From contig NC_050732.1 of the NCBI RefSeq assembly GCF_014133895.1, positions 124,001-188,000 of the forward strand: a DNA stretch of 64,000 bases, read 5' to 3'. This DNA comes from Torulaspora globosa (Eukaryota; Ascomycota; Saccharomycetes; Saccharomycetales; Saccharomycetaceae). Below, piece by piece: positions 19,262-31,117 of this stretch (position 1 is its first letter; every line of letters begins with the position of its first letter). The position numbers and the translations under genes were made by a program. Under the pieces are notes generated by a model. That model did not search any database. It was not told the origin of the DNA and saw only the letters and a program-made list of their open reading frames with translations.

Positions 19262-20635
19262 CTAGTTCCCCTCGAGCCAGAACGGCTTTCTAGGGTTTAT
19301 TTCGACGATCTTCCCGTCTACTTTTACGTGGAATAATTTCTCTTCTTGATCGCCCTCAAAGGCTTTTTTAAAGTGCTCGATTCTTAGCAAGGCGACGCCC
19401 TTGTCGCCTTCATATGCGATTAACGAGCCCGCAGGTCTTGAGCGGCGTGGTTTGCTCGGTGTCGCACCGAATGGCGTGCTAACAGAGGCCAATGAGTTAT
19501 TATCATGCTTTGAATCTATCAGAATTTCGGGATATCTTTTATCGTCGCTCAGCAGAGAGAGTTCATTAGAGTTTGTCAGCGTGACGGGTACCAGACGTTT
19601 GCGTAAAATCCCTGTGGCGAAGGTTCTTGCTGTCAGCTCTTGACCAACATAGCAACCCTTATCCGCGCTCACTGCGTTCGGCAGATAGTCGAAGTTTAGC
19701 TCCAGAGGTAATAAAGTTTCGGGCTTGAAGTCCCTAGCACTGTCTACATAGCCGGCTTCAAATCTGAGTTTTCTGAAATAAGAAGGCTCTTTCTTTTCGA
19801 CGGTGAAAGAGAAAGGAAGCCCCACGGGGTTCAGTATCTGTGAGATATCCGGCACATCAGAATCTGTTACCACTCGAAAGCATTGGGCGGCACTGCCGTG
19901 GGTTTCCAAGATCTCATCGGTACGTCTCTCAATGTAAAGAGCGACGACTGAGCTCTCGTTCCCGTTAAATAGGGCAGATCCGACACTTTTGGCAAAAAAT
20001 AAAGCTTCTTCAGGTGTTTTGGTCATTGTGCTGGGGTCTAGCAAATTTGCTATCCACGGGTTCTGAGATTCCGATGGAAGTCTGATACTAAGGTCCCAGG
20101 AGATGAGATCTTCAGTCTTCATGATTCTCACTTTGCTCGTCAACTTATGAATCTGAAATAGGTTTAAGATGTGATCCACGATGGAAGTATCAAACTCCAA
20201 TAAATACTCGGGATACCTTTCTGACCGTTGAGTTAGGCAGGTGAGCGGCACGGGATATACAATTGTATCCGTAACAAGTTTTCCCTTACTGTTAAGTATG
20301 CCGGAGTACTGACCAAAACGCGATATGTAAGATCCATTATAGCTCAGTTCATTGTAGATACCCCAATTACGCCCCGTCTCATCAAATTGTGGAACCGTGT
20401 TAGCGTTAGGATCTTGGCCCTGATCAGGATTTATGGTAGTAAGGTTCTTCTTGGTGAAAAACGGTACGATTTTTGAAGTTAGAAGCCCATTCAGAAACTT
20501 TGGCGAGTCAGGACCGCGAATCCTGATGTATGACTTATCAGTAGTCCGGCTGTACTGTATCAGGCCCCTGCTGCTCTCAGCTGAAGTCGATAAATACCTA
20601 GCACCTAACGATAAACATTTGCGCCATACAGTCAT
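19262..20635 (-). CDS. IBA57: Mitochondrial iron-sulfur assembly protein Iba57
   Basis: The 457-residue protein belongs to the GcvT-like folate-binding family and works with Isa1 and Isa2 in the mitochondrial matrix to build 4Fe-4S clusters for aconitase-type enzymes and for radical-SAM enzymes such as Bio2, which is also encoded in this window. The diagnostic motif KGCYVGQELTAR is present. The N-terminus (MTVWRKCLSLGARYLSTSAES) is basic, hydroxylated and lacks acidic residues, like a mitochondrial presequence. Length is a little under the S. cerevisiae protein (497). It stands between RPS5 and ATP2, matching YJR122W. Confidence 0.95.
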   Translation of the reverse strand: MTVWRKCLSLGARYLSTSAESSRGLIQYSRTTDKSYIRIRGPDSPKFLNGLLTSKIVPFFTKKNLTTINPDQGQDPNANTVPQFDETGRNWGIYNELSYNGSYISRFGQYSGILNSKGKLVTDTIVYPVPLTCLTQRSERYPEYLLEFDTSIVDHILNLFQIHKLTSKVRIMKTEDLISWDLSIRLPSESQNPWIANLLDPSTMTKTPEEALFFAKSVGSALFNGNESSVVALYIERRTDEILETHGSAAQCFRVVTDSDVPDISQILNPVGLPFSFTVEKKEPSYFRKLRFEAGYVDSARDFKPETLLPLELNFDYLPNAVSADKGCYVGQELTARTFATGILRKRLVPVTLTNSNELSLLSDDKRYPEILIDSKHDNNSLASVSTPFGATPSKPRRSRPAGSLIAYEGDKGVALLRIEHFKKAFEGDQEEKLFHVKVDGKIVEINPRKPFWLEGN

Positions 20636-20954
20636 AATACTTTGGTCACTTCGAGTTCATCTAATAGTGTCTTGTTCAGTCAATTGCGATCGGGCGATTC
20701 ATAAGGGTGCTTATTGCTTACAAATGAGTTCTTGAAAAATGGCCAATGGATCTATTTACATTCACCCAGTATGCTAATAACAAAGAAGTAATCTTGAATA
20801 TAAAATGAAGTCGCGATACATAATATCATATTTTGTTAGGTTCCACGTTTCTATAAGCTTTCATCATAGAGCTATGGAAAGGTGTCTCGTTATCATCATG
20901 AAGGAGTCAGAAAAAACGGCAAGGCAATGCAAATGACAGATTCCTTCAAGCTTC
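20636..20954. promoter_or_regulatory. IBA57 promoter and ATP2 3' region
   Basis: This 319-bp spacer contains the IBA57 promoter and, next to 20954, the ATP2 terminator with several AT-rich runs. I see no gene, RNA or clear factor site in it. Confidence 0.45.
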
Positions 20955-22948
<1,994 letters not shown>

Positions 22949-23803
22949 CTACTTCTTTTGGCCCAACTGGGCGGCTACTTTCGAAGCTTCTTCGACACCA
23001 CGAATAATGCCGCTTTTGACGCCTCTGTCTTCCATGACACAGAGACCAGCAATCGTGGTACCACCAGGTGTACATACCTGGTGCTTCAAGGCACTAGGGT
23101 GCTCTCCGGACTTTTCGACCATCTTCACGGTACCTTCCAACACTTTCAAAGCGCACTCCTTGCTTTCCTTGAGTGGGATCCCCATTTGGATACCACTTTC
23201 CATCAGAGACTCTATCATAAGCAAGACGAAGGCCGGACCGGAGCCGACGAGTGCCGTGGCGGCGTCCATGTTCTTTTCTGGCAGCTCGATATACTTGCCG
23301 ACGTGGCTAATCAGCTGGGCAACCAGCTGCTTTTCTTTGCTGTTGACCTCTGGGGCGTGAGAAACAACGGCGCACCCGTAGCCGTACTTGGCTGGCGTAT
23401 TGGTCATAACTCTTGAGACGCGCCCGCCCCAGTATCCACGGAGCTGACTGATGGTCCAGCCAGCCGCCAAAGAAATTAAGTGCTTCTCATAGGGATAACG
23501 ACACTCGTTGAGAACCGGTTCCACATAGAATGGTTTTGTGGCAAGGATTACTACAGAGGCCCTTTTGACCGCCTCTTCGTTCTGACCATAGGAGGACTCG
23601 ACCTGGATCCCGTTGGGCGATTCACCAAAGGTGGCTACTAGATCAACGACTTGCTTGGTACTAAGCTCGTCATGATTGCAGGTGATGATAGTGGAAGGAT
23701 AAAAGTGAGCGGTTTCCTCCGCAGCTTTTGGCGCGTTGTAAATAGCCGAAAGAAGGGCTTGACCCATGACACCACAGCCCAAAATCGTTAAAGTGTATCC
23801 CAT
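22949..23803 (-). CDS. PRO3: Delta-1-pyrroline-5-carboxylate reductase
   Basis: The 284-residue enzyme reduces pyrroline-5-carboxylate to proline with NAD(P)H, the last step of proline synthesis and the shared step of arginine-derived proline. The N-terminal Rossmann fold is marked by [18 protein letters not shown], and the P5CR signature appears as [20 protein letters not shown] near the C-terminus, with [17 protein letters not shown] before it. Identity to S. cerevisiae Pro3 is high throughout. The frame runs upstream 39 codons with no support; the ATG at 23803 (MGYTLTIL) matches the family. It is divergent from JHD2, with 193 bp between starts. Confidence 0.98.
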   Translation of the reverse strand: MGYTLTILGCGVMGQALLSAIYNAPKAAEETAHFYPSTIITCNHDELSTKQVVDLVATFGESPNGIQVESSYGQNEEAVKRASVVILATKPFYVEPVLNECRYPYEKHLISLAAGWTISQLRGYWGGRVSRVMTNTPAKYGYGCAVVSHAPEVNSKEKQLVAQLISHVGKYIELPEKNMDAATALVGSGPAFVLLMIESLMESGIQMGIPLKESKECALKVLEGTVKMVEKSGEHPSALKHQVCTPGGTTIAGLCVMEDRGVKSGIIRGVEEASKVAAQLGQKK

Positions 23804-23996
23804 ATTCAACGCTGGATCTTTGCTGGAATTCAACTGAAGGTGTTTAAATCTGAGGATTTGTTTCCTATCTGTTTTCTTTGATTCTGATTCCCGACCTAGC
23901 TGTTTTTCCAGGCGAACCAAGGAAAAATCATATGAAAAACTAGCACTCCGAAGGCATAGAACTCATCGAAGCAGCTATGGATATTGATGAGCTACC

Positions 23997-26339
23997 ATGG
24001 AACTGATCCCCACACTTTGTCCCACTGCCGAAGAGTTTTCCAATCCTATTGAATACCTGTCAGAGCCCAAGATACAAAGAATAGGTCACATCTATGGCAT
24101 GGTAAAGATCAAGCCGCCTGAGGGGTTTAATCCACCTTTCTCGATTAATAAGGACTCTTTTAAATTCAATGTTAGAATCCAACACCTGGCTGAGCTGAAT
24201 ATAACGAACAGGGGGCGCATGTTCTTCATGAAGCAGCTGAACAACTATCATAGGGCTCAGAGAGGAAAGAGATCACAGAAATTAACTAAGCCGTACATTG
24301 TTTGCTCTGGAAATCAGAGGCTATACTTTTATGATCTGTTCCTCAACATTCTTGGACATTTAAGTCCAAAATCTGGACCAGATGTCAAAAGGGAGTATAC
24401 ATCAAAGAGAAAGCGTGGGCGTAGTTCTTCGAATAGTTGCACAGATGGCAACACTGCCTCAGTTGCTCCATTAGCTCCCTTACAAGATCTTTTATCAGAT
24501 ACCAACCTTTGGAGATCAATTTCTCGTATCCTGAAGATACCAGCACAAGAGTTGCAATCGGTTTTTGAACAGTACATTTCTAAGTACTACAGCTACCTTG
24601 CATTGCAGGCTAAAATACGTGGAGCAGCCGATTTCACTAAATTACTATATACCGAGGAATACCCTAAATCTCTGCTTAGCGATGATGAGTCAGAAGAATC
24701 CAGTTCCGAGGAGGAGGGAAATGACGAAGAAGGTTGCGTTGTCTGCGATCTTCCCAACAAACCGACCAAAATGATCTTATGTGATTCGTGTGATAAACCC
24801 TTTCATCTGGCATGTCTGACGCCCCCATTGATCTCCATCCCTAAAGGCGAGTGGATATGCAACAATTGTATTGTTGGAAACGGGTACTATGGTTTTCGAG
24901 AGGAGTCTCGGTTTTATACTCTATCAGAGTTCCAACAACAGTGTAACGCAAGGCAGCAAGAACTGACTGTTGATCCAGTTACTGGCAAACGACTATCGGT
25001 TGAAGAGATGGAAACAAAATTTTGGAATTATGTTAATAATCTGGAAAACTCCATCACAGTAAAATATGGTGCAGACATTAATGGCGTAGAGCCTGGCGAA
25101 ATATCAGGATTTCCTAGCTTGGCGTACGTTCCTGAGAATCTTTCTGAATCTCAGAAGCGGGAGTTCGCCGCTTATACAGACCATCCAATGAACTTGCTCA
25201 ATCTTCCGAATGCCAAAGGCTCTCTTTTACCTATGTTTGACAGGAAAATATCCGGTATGACAGTGCCTTGGATCTATGTGGGTTCAACTTTCTCAACTTT
25301 TTGCTGGCACTTGGAAGATCAATATACTCTCAGTGCTAACTACCAACATGAAGGAGCTCCAAAAATTTGGTACAGCATACCAGAATACTCATCTGCTGAT
25401 TTTAATAACTTGATGAAGAATCTAGCTCCTGATCTGTTTGACAAACAGCCTGATTTGCTGCATCAGTTAGTCACATTAATCTCACCCTACGATAAACGAT
25501 TTAAAGATGCCAAAATAAAGTGCTTCAAGGCAGTACAGAATCCAAACGAGTATATTATCACATTTCCAAAATGTTATCACGCAGGCTTCAACAGCGGGTA
25601 CAATTTCAATGAAGCAGTCAATTTCACACTAGACTCCTGGGTGCCATATGGCATTGAGGCTATCGGTGACTACCAACTCACGGGCAAACAATGTGTTTTT
25701 GACATGTTCGAGCTCATGTTGAATGTTGTGATTGAATTTCTGAAAGGAAACTCATTTTTTCAGAAGAAGGAAGGACTCTTAAGAACATCCTATTCAGAGC
25801 TCTTGGATCTTCTCAATTCAAAAACTAAATTGATCAAGCAGCTGCCGGATATATCTGTCAACGACACATTTTTGAAAGAAATAGTCAGGAATAGTGGTTC
25901 GAAAGGCGTGGTAAATAAGATTCCTTCACCAAAGGCTGAAGCAGATGGGAGTGCGCTCTTTAAGAGCCAAGCAGATCATATAGGGTCAGAGGACTTCGAT
26001 GTCTTCTGCACAAAGTGTCACACTATCTGTTTTCTGGCTTTCATAATCCACTACAAGAGCCCTGTCACTCGCAAGAGAAGAAAAATGCACTCTTTGAATG
26101 CCACACAGATCAATGCCTTAAAACGTGAACGGGGACTGGAAGTGTTATGTCTCAAGGATTACTTGAAGTTGGTGAACGAGACATACGACAAACACGGTGA
26201 TGATGGTGACAAATATAATGATAATAATGACAATAATGATCCCTTTAAGAACGATGTACTAAACTACATCAGAGATCCCCAGGAGATCAGAGACATTCTG
26301 AGAGCTGCCGGTCTGAAGATCGAAAGAGCCAAAATATAG
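23997..26339 (+). CDS. JHD2: Histone H3K4 demethylase Jhd2
   Basis: The 780-residue nuclear protein is the JARID1-type demethylase that removes methyl groups from histone H3 lysine 4. Domain order: JmjN (about residues 3-45), PHD finger from C247 (CVVCDLPNKP ... CDSCDKPFHLACL ... WICNNC), JmjC with the Fe(II) ligands H438, E440 (FCWHLEDQYTLSANYQHEG) and H528 (KCYHAGFNSGYNFNEAVNF), then a C-terminal zinc finger beginning FCTKCHTIC. S. cerevisiae Jhd2 (728 residues) aligns from MEEIPALYPT here as MELIPTLCPT, which fixes the start. The PHD is preceded by an acidic stretch, and the tail has an Asp/Asn-rich run encoded by a gataataat-type repeat. Two out-of-frame ATGs lie within 20 bp upstream of the start. 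Confidence 0.97.
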   Translation: MELIPTLCPTAEEFSNPIEYLSEPKIQRIGHIYGMVKIKPPEGFNPPFSINKDSFKFNVRIQHLAELNITNRGRMFFMKQLNNYHRAQRGKRSQKLTKPYIVCSGNQRLYFYDLFLNILGHLSPKSGPDVKREYTSKRKRGRSSSNSCTDGNTASVAPLAPLQDLLSDTNLWRSISRILKIPAQELQSVFEQYISKYYSYLALQAKIRGAADFTKLLYTEEYPKSLLSDDESEESSSEEEGNDEEGCVVCDLPNKPTKMILCDSCDKPFHLACLTPPLISIPKGEWICNNCIVGNGYYGFREESRFYTLSEFQQQCNARQQELTVDPVTGKRLSVEEMETKFWNYVNNLENSITVKYGADINGVEPGEISGFPSLAYVPENLSESQKREFAAYTDHPMNLLNLPNAKGSLLPMFDRKISGMTVPWIYVGSTFSTFCWHLEDQYTLSANYQHEGAPKIWYSIPEYSSADFNNLMKNLAPDLFDKQPDLLHQLVTLISPYDKRFKDAKIKCFKAVQNPNEYIITFPKCYHAGFNSGYNFNEAVNFTLDSWVPYGIEAIGDYQLTGKQCVFDMFELMLNVVIEFLKGNSFFQKKEGLLRTSYSELLDLLNSKTKLIKQLPDISVNDTFLKEIVRNSGSKGVVNKIPSPKAEADGSALFKSQADHIGSEDFDVFCTKCHTICFLAFIIHYKSPVTRKRRKMHSLNATQINALKRERGLEVLCLKDYLKLVNETYDKHGDDGDKYNDNNDNNDPFKNDVLNYIRDPQEIRDILRAAGLKIERAKI

Positions 26340-26560
26340 GTCTGACACATACAAGGTTTAAAGTACATAGGTTTTTGTTATAGGTTCATTGCTTGAGCCA
26401 AGCTGGCTGGTTTCAGCTTTCCCAGATTTCACGTTCTTCTACTGATCGATCTTTCATGTTTCCAGTGTGCTGAGTGCAATGCGCGCAGTCTTAATGATTG
26501 CAAGTTGAACTTTCAGGAACAAGGGCAGGTGAAGTTATCAGAGCAAAGCATATATTAACA

Positions 26561-27118
26561 ATGGCAGCAATCTCGTCCGTCAATGGTCTATTCTTTAGGG
26601 TGACTTTTCTATTCAGCCTTGCTTTCTTCTGTTTCAAAAATGTGAACAGCGTACTGCAAAACTCATACATGCTGGTGTTCACTCAGGCCATGAATTTGCC
26701 AGGGCTGGCTATATCGCAATACAGTGCCCAATTGGGCCTATTTGGTATCCTGTTTTTATTCGCATCGATTAGTGATCTTATTCCTCTGCTGGAGAATAAC
26801 AAGAAATATTTCCATTCCATCGTTCCTTTAAGGTTGACAATCTTCTTTGCATTGACAGCATGCTCCTACTTATGGGAATCTAATCTGTATCTGCACAATA
26901 ACGCTGTTTTTACCTATTGCTTCATCGAGGTTTGGGTCAACTTCGTCATTTTGGGTGCTTTGAGAGAAGAAAGAAATGAAGAGCTTAAGAGCCAGAACCG
27001 CTATTCCAACGATGCAGCCATGGAAGACGAACTTGAGGATGAAAATTCTAATATTGTTCTGACCAGCGCTCAAGAGATTGAGCAAATCGAGGAACTTCCG
27101 GGGGATTCGAACAATTGA
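26561..27118 (+). CDS. ILM1: Endoplasmic reticulum membrane protein Ilm1
   Basis: The 185-residue protein is Ilm1, a small ER membrane protein first linked to mitochondrial DNA maintenance. Its molecular role is not settled. Matches to the S. cerevisiae protein include FFRVTFLFSLAFFCFKNVNS, TQAMNLPGL, DLIPLLENN, YLWESN and FVILGALREERNEE. About four hydrophobic segments cover the first 150 residues, and the tail is acidic. The open frame begins 21 codons earlier at a non-ATG codon; the first ATG is 26561. It follows JHD2 in tandem (as YJR119C-YJR118C) and converges with SRB4, 80 bp between stops. Confidence 0.95.
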   Translation: MAAISSVNGLFFRVTFLFSLAFFCFKNVNSVLQNSYMLVFTQAMNLPGLAISQYSAQLGLFGILFLFASISDLIPLLENNKKYFHSIVPLRLTIFFALTACSYLWESNLYLHNNAVFTYCFIEVWVNFVILGALREERNEELKSQNRYSNDAAMEDELEDENSNIVLTSAQEIEQIEELPGDSNN

Positions 27119-27198
27119 ACTCGTTTGGATTCATGTGCAAAGTTACTTAAGTGTTACTTCTCCGCTGCATAAGCAGAACATCAACATCTAACGTATAT

Positions 27199-29205
27199 TT
27201 ATTCTCTTTTGACCGACTCCTTATCTTTCATGTACTCTGTCACAACGAAATGCAGAAACTCTTCGATCTCTTTGAATTCTGAGAAACTTGTATCAAAAGA
27301 TACTTTATTTGAAGAGCTTTCGAACTTTATCGTTACCACGGCATTACAGTAATTTGGACTTTCCAAAACGAGGAGTAGTGTGCCTTTACCAGGAACGTCA
27401 ACCCTGAAACTGGTGCTACTAGTATTCAGTAGACAACCGAAAGCATTTATTTCTTTGGATAATTTCGCAATGTTGTCATCTAAAGCTTTTGTTGCACCGC
27501 TTTTAGGGTTATCAGACGAGAATTCGTTAATTGAGGAGCCTTCGATAATGTCCAGGACGTAATCTCTCAGGATTTTCTTCAGCAGAATCTTATAGTTATG
27601 ATGTCTGAGTCTGCCGAGAATAGGCCTCAAGAGCAGTACATCTTTGAAACCCTTGGAAGACTGGGGTCTTGTAGAAGACGTTAGCCTTTGCCTCAAGTTC
27701 TTTTTGAACATAACAACAAGCAAAAGCCGTAGTGTGGTTACCATCAGCGTAGCCCGCCTATCATTTACCTTTGGAGCGTCCTGGTCATGGTTGACTACCG
27801 AATTATCGTCTCGTGAGATGAGTTCAACTTCGAACTTCTCATTAGGAAGTTCCATAACAATCTTGCTCTCGCTTTCTATCGTCACCCCATAAGATATCAG
27901 TCGAGAGCTTTCCTTTTTCAATTGATACATGAGCTCTTGTTCGAATGCAAACGCTTTCAATTTGTTGATCTGATTCTCGATATCTTCCAAGCCATTAAAA
28001 TTGTCATGACTTGAAAAAAGCTTATTTACTGAGCTTTCTCCAGTCAGGATGTAATCATCCTCGGAGGCTATCTTAGTAAATATTCGCACCCTCACAAACC
28101 TCTCATTGTGGTTTACCTCGGATGTCTCCGTTGTATTAGAAGGTACCAACTCCAGAATATTAAGCTCCGGATTATTTCTCAATACAGCTATGCCCCTATC
28201 ATGCTTATACGTTGAACCTGAATCTTCATAGCCGTACTTGATTCCAAGCAATCTCATTCCATTTACTCTATCTCTCATCTTAAATAGGACGTCCTTATTG
28301 CTTGTGTGTTTAGAAATCTTTGTCCAGTATTGGTGCTCTCTCTCTATGATTTTGCACAAGCTTGAATATTTCTCCTTCAGAAGTGAGCGTGATTCATTAA
28401 GGCTCCTTAACTTCCATCCTCGACTCAATATCTCCGACGACACGATCTCTTCTCTTGTTTGGTGAGCCAACGGCAGTTTATCACTGTTTAATGAGCCCAC
28501 TGGCACAGTTTTCTTCAGGAAAGGTGACATTGATGCAGTGCCCGCAGATTCTCTAACAGATGAGAGCAGCAGGGAGAGAAACTCCAGCGCTAGTGATGAC
28601 TCATTCAGAGCAAGATTGACGTGCTCCACCATTTCCTTTCGAGCAGTTAAAAACTGCTCTTGAGACATGAGCTCTTCTTCCTCCTCAAAGCGGTCTCTAC
28701 TGTGTTCATCTTTGCCTGAACCATCAGTCTCCCTTGTTAAGTTGCTTGTGCTGTCCACATCCATTGCGCTGTCGTCATCCTGATCCGCCGCTGACAATTC
28801 AGGCAGAGCAGTTTCTTCCGCAGCCGTAGTCTGTTGCTCCTTTTTAATCTCCTCAATTAGATCCTTCTCAGACAGATCTGCAAACTTAAAACCTGGTCCT
28901 CTTTGATGCAATAAAAGCGGAATAAACTCCTGCATAGGCATCTGCTTAAAAATTGCGTATGGATTCCGAAACAGAGCCTGTTCATTGTTGCGTCTACCCA
29001 TTGGGAAAACTAGATTCTCGGATGCATTAGCAGTGGTTTTCTGGCCATCTAACTTGTCATCGCCGGTTGCATCCGCTATAGTCGTTGCAGGCGTCACTGT
29101 AGAACTATTCAAAGGAAGAGAGATAAGATCTGGATCTAAAGCAAGCTGGATTCCACTATCAACGCTAATGTTCTCATCATTACCATTCTCAGAGTCCCTT
29201 TCCAT
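27199..29205 (-). CDS. SRB4: Mediator head subunit Med17
   Basis: The 668-residue nuclear protein is Med17 (Srb4), an essential scaffold of the Mediator head module that links regulators to RNA polymerase II. It aligns with S. cerevisiae Srb4 in QRGPGFKFADLSEKDL, EHVNLALNESSLALEFLSLLLSSV, SPFLKKTV, IKYGYEDSGSTYKHDRGIA, RVRIFTKIASEDDYIL, ELPNEKFEVEL and KDYVLDIIEGSSI. The first 130 residues are acidic and poorly conserved, as in the family. The frame extends one codon further through GTG; the ATG is 29205. It is upstream of RPN3 on the chromosome but both are read leftward; RPN3 lies 224 bp away, as YER021W-YER022W. Confidence 0.95.
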   Translation of the reverse strand: MERDSENGNDENISVDSGIQLALDPDLISLPLNSSTVTPATTIADATGDDKLDGQKTTANASENLVFPMGRRNNEQALFRNPYAIFKQMPMQEFIPLLLHQRGPGFKFADLSEKDLIEEIKKEQQTTAAEETALPELSAADQDDDSAMDVDSTSNLTRETDGSGKDEHSRDRFEEEEELMSQEQFLTARKEMVEHVNLALNESSLALEFLSLLLSSVRESAGTASMSPFLKKTVPVGSLNSDKLPLAHQTREEIVSSEILSRGWKLRSLNESRSLLKEKYSSLCKIIEREHQYWTKISKHTSNKDVLFKMRDRVNGMRLLGIKYGYEDSGSTYKHDRGIAVLRNNPELNILELVPSNTTETSEVNHNERFVRVRIFTKIASEDDYILTGESSVNKLFSSHDNFNGLEDIENQINKLKAFAFEQELMYQLKKESSRLISYGVTIESESKIVMELPNEKFEVELISRDDNSVVNHDQDAPKVNDRRATLMVTTLRLLLVVMFKKNLRQRLTSSTRPQSSKGFKDVLLLRPILGRLRHHNYKILLKKILRDYVLDIIEGSSINEFSSDNPKSGATKALDDNIAKLSKEINAFGCLLNTSSTSFRVDVPGKGTLLLVLESPNYCNAVVTIKFESSSNKVSFDTSFSEFKEIEEFLHFVVTEYMKDKESVKRE

Positions 29206-29429
29206 CACTTCAGGGCTGTTTCCTGTGCTTTATTATGCGATGCTTAGTGACACTTTTTTAGAAGTGCCTTAATATAACCAAGCATAAAGGTCAACTGTAA
29301 AGTTGAAGTCTTGAAGACAGGAACTAAGGACTTAAGCTGATGATATGACTGTTATACTTGACTCACGGGAGTGCACATTGGTTTATAAATTACATAATTT
29401 CACCGTGTGTGTGTTGGTTGCTGTACCGA

Positions 29430-30947
29430 TCAGAGGAAGCCAAGGCCGTCAATGTCGGAAAAATCGGAAAGGTCTTCGAGTAGTTCACCGTCGAGGAACT
29501 CATCCTCGTCATTGGCATTGTTCTTGCCCTTGTTGTCCTCCGGGTACCTCATGGCAAGAAGACTTTCATCGTGGAGTTGGTTAACGAAAGTAATTCTTTC
29601 GTCAAACGCGGCTTGAGGTTCATCGGTATCGTAAACATTCAATAGCTCGCTTGTCTCGATGTATCCCTGTTCGTGGTTTATCTTGGCTTCAATGACACCG
29701 TCTCTTATTGCCCTAGAGACCATGTACTCGCCGGTTTGTTCGGAGTCGAGACGCAGTTTCAGGCAAATATCCCTTAGAGAGATCTTTTTATAGGTTAAAG
29801 ATATGATGCGGATACCTGTCTTGATGACATTTGATCTCAGCCTGACGTAGAGCTGATAGTTACCGTCTTTGATAAGCTGAGGCTTGTACTTTGCTATTGC
29901 AGATGTGAATTTTTTTAGATCACCCAGCTTGACGGCTTTGCTCAGGTCGTAGTAAGGCTCGAGCGATCTCTGCATACCAGCCTGGTGGAAGAAGGATAAA
30001 TCTGGGATATCGCCCATAAGAAGCTCGATGACACAATGTAGCTTGTTAGCTTGCTGCAGGAAGCCTAGGCTATTGGCAGTATTTGGTGCTTTCCTTATGG
30101 CAGCAATGATGTACTCGTTTGCTGTGGAATAATCGAGCTGAATGGCATTGATCTTGGACATGTAGAAATAGTACCGGGCCTCAAGCGAGCTGGAGACATC
30201 AGCACTGTTAGGAAACTCGACTTTCGCCATGAAATCGGCCGCCGCTTCGATCTCGCCGGTTGCCAAGAAACTTCTCAATAGCAAGCTTATCAGCATAGCT
30301 TTCGTCTCGCTATTATGCTTTAGAGATGCCACTTTCAGGAACTTGATCATCGAAGAACGAGTCTCGAGATTCGCCCGCTCGCCTCTCGCCTCATCACACA
30401 GCACCACATGAAACCACAGCTTTGCATTGATAAGGTCCAGGGTACGTTGGTTATACAGAGCTAGTATTTTCGGAATCACCACCTTTTTGTTGAATGAATT
30501 CAGCGCTTCCAGCTTCTTATTGTCTAAGAGATAACGGGTTACCAAAAGGTGTACAAAGCTGTTAACTTCCGCAGCCACTTCAATGCTCTTGTCCTCTACA
30601 ACCTCATAAAATGAGGCAGGATAACCTTCCCTAGTCTCATCGGCGTTTGGCACAGTACATTTCTTCTCCCTGTTGATAGCCTTTAATAGCGGAGCTTTGA
30701 AGGCGGATGAATCTGGATACAACAAATTGATCAGCGCCAAAAGAGTCTCTTCGTTCAAGCATCTAGCTCTCATTCCATTCAACTCTTTCAAACCTTTCCA
30801 CACGAAATAAGGATCCAGTGTTACGCTGGTTCTGGCCACTTCTTGCAAAACTTGAATCACCTCGTTCACATTTTTTTCCTCCGCAAACTTCACATCATTC
30901 CTACCACTCTCAGCGGGTGAATCCACCTCCATCAGATCTACAGCCAT
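29430..30947 (-). CDS. RPN3: 26S proteasome regulatory subunit Rpn3
   Basis: The 505-residue protein is a non-ATPase subunit of the proteasome lid. It matches S. cerevisiae Rpn3 in SSSLEARYYFYMSKINAIQL, DYSTANEYIIAAIRKAPN, LGFLQQANKLHCVIELLMGD, AVKLGDLKKFTSAI and RSNVIKTGIRIISLTYKKIS. The PCI domain occupies roughly residues 290-430, preceded by TPR-like helices, and the protein ends in an acidic tail with DIDGLGFL. The frame starts three codons earlier at GTG; the first ATG, 30947, is used. A perfect proteasome control element stands 30 bp upstream of the start. In tandem after SRB4, as in YER021W-YER022W. Confidence 0.97.
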   Translation of the reverse strand: MAVDLMEVDSPAESGRNDVKFAEEKNVNEVIQVLQEVARTSVTLDPYFVWKGLKELNGMRARCLNEETLLALINLLYPDSSAFKAPLLKAINREKKCTVPNADETREGYPASFYEVVEDKSIEVAAEVNSFVHLLVTRYLLDNKKLEALNSFNKKVVIPKILALYNQRTLDLINAKLWFHVVLCDEARGERANLETRSSMIKFLKVASLKHNSETKAMLISLLLRSFLATGEIEAAADFMAKVEFPNSADVSSSLEARYYFYMSKINAIQLDYSTANEYIIAAIRKAPNTANSLGFLQQANKLHCVIELLMGDIPDLSFFHQAGMQRSLEPYYDLSKAVKLGDLKKFTSAIAKYKPQLIKDGNYQLYVRLRSNVIKTGIRIISLTYKKISLRDICLKLRLDSEQTGEYMVSRAIRDGVIEAKINHEQGYIETSELLNVYDTDEPQAAFDERITFVNQLHDESLLAMRYPEDNKGKNNANDEDEFLDGELLEDLSDFSDIDGLGFL

Positions 30948-30976
30948 CCTGAACACGTCTATTGACCTCCCTCCAA

Positions 30977-30985
30977 GGTGGCAAA
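30977..30985 (+). promoter_or_regulatory. PACE element (Rpn4 site) of RPN3
   Basis: GGTGGCAAA is a perfect proteasome-associated control element, the binding site of Rpn4, which coordinates proteasome genes. It lies 30 bp upstream of the RPN3 start, closer than usual. It is the only copy I noticed in the window, and it is next to the only proteasome gene. Confidence 0.8.
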
Positions 30986-31117
30986 TCTACCAAACTCTTG
31001 ACCCTTCAACTGTTTTTGAATGGCCTTGTAAGAACAGGGTTACCCTCCCCGATTAGAATAAAAGCTATATAGCTCTGTAAGCGCAGTTCAGCTATATAGA
31101 AGGTATGTAGCAAGTCT

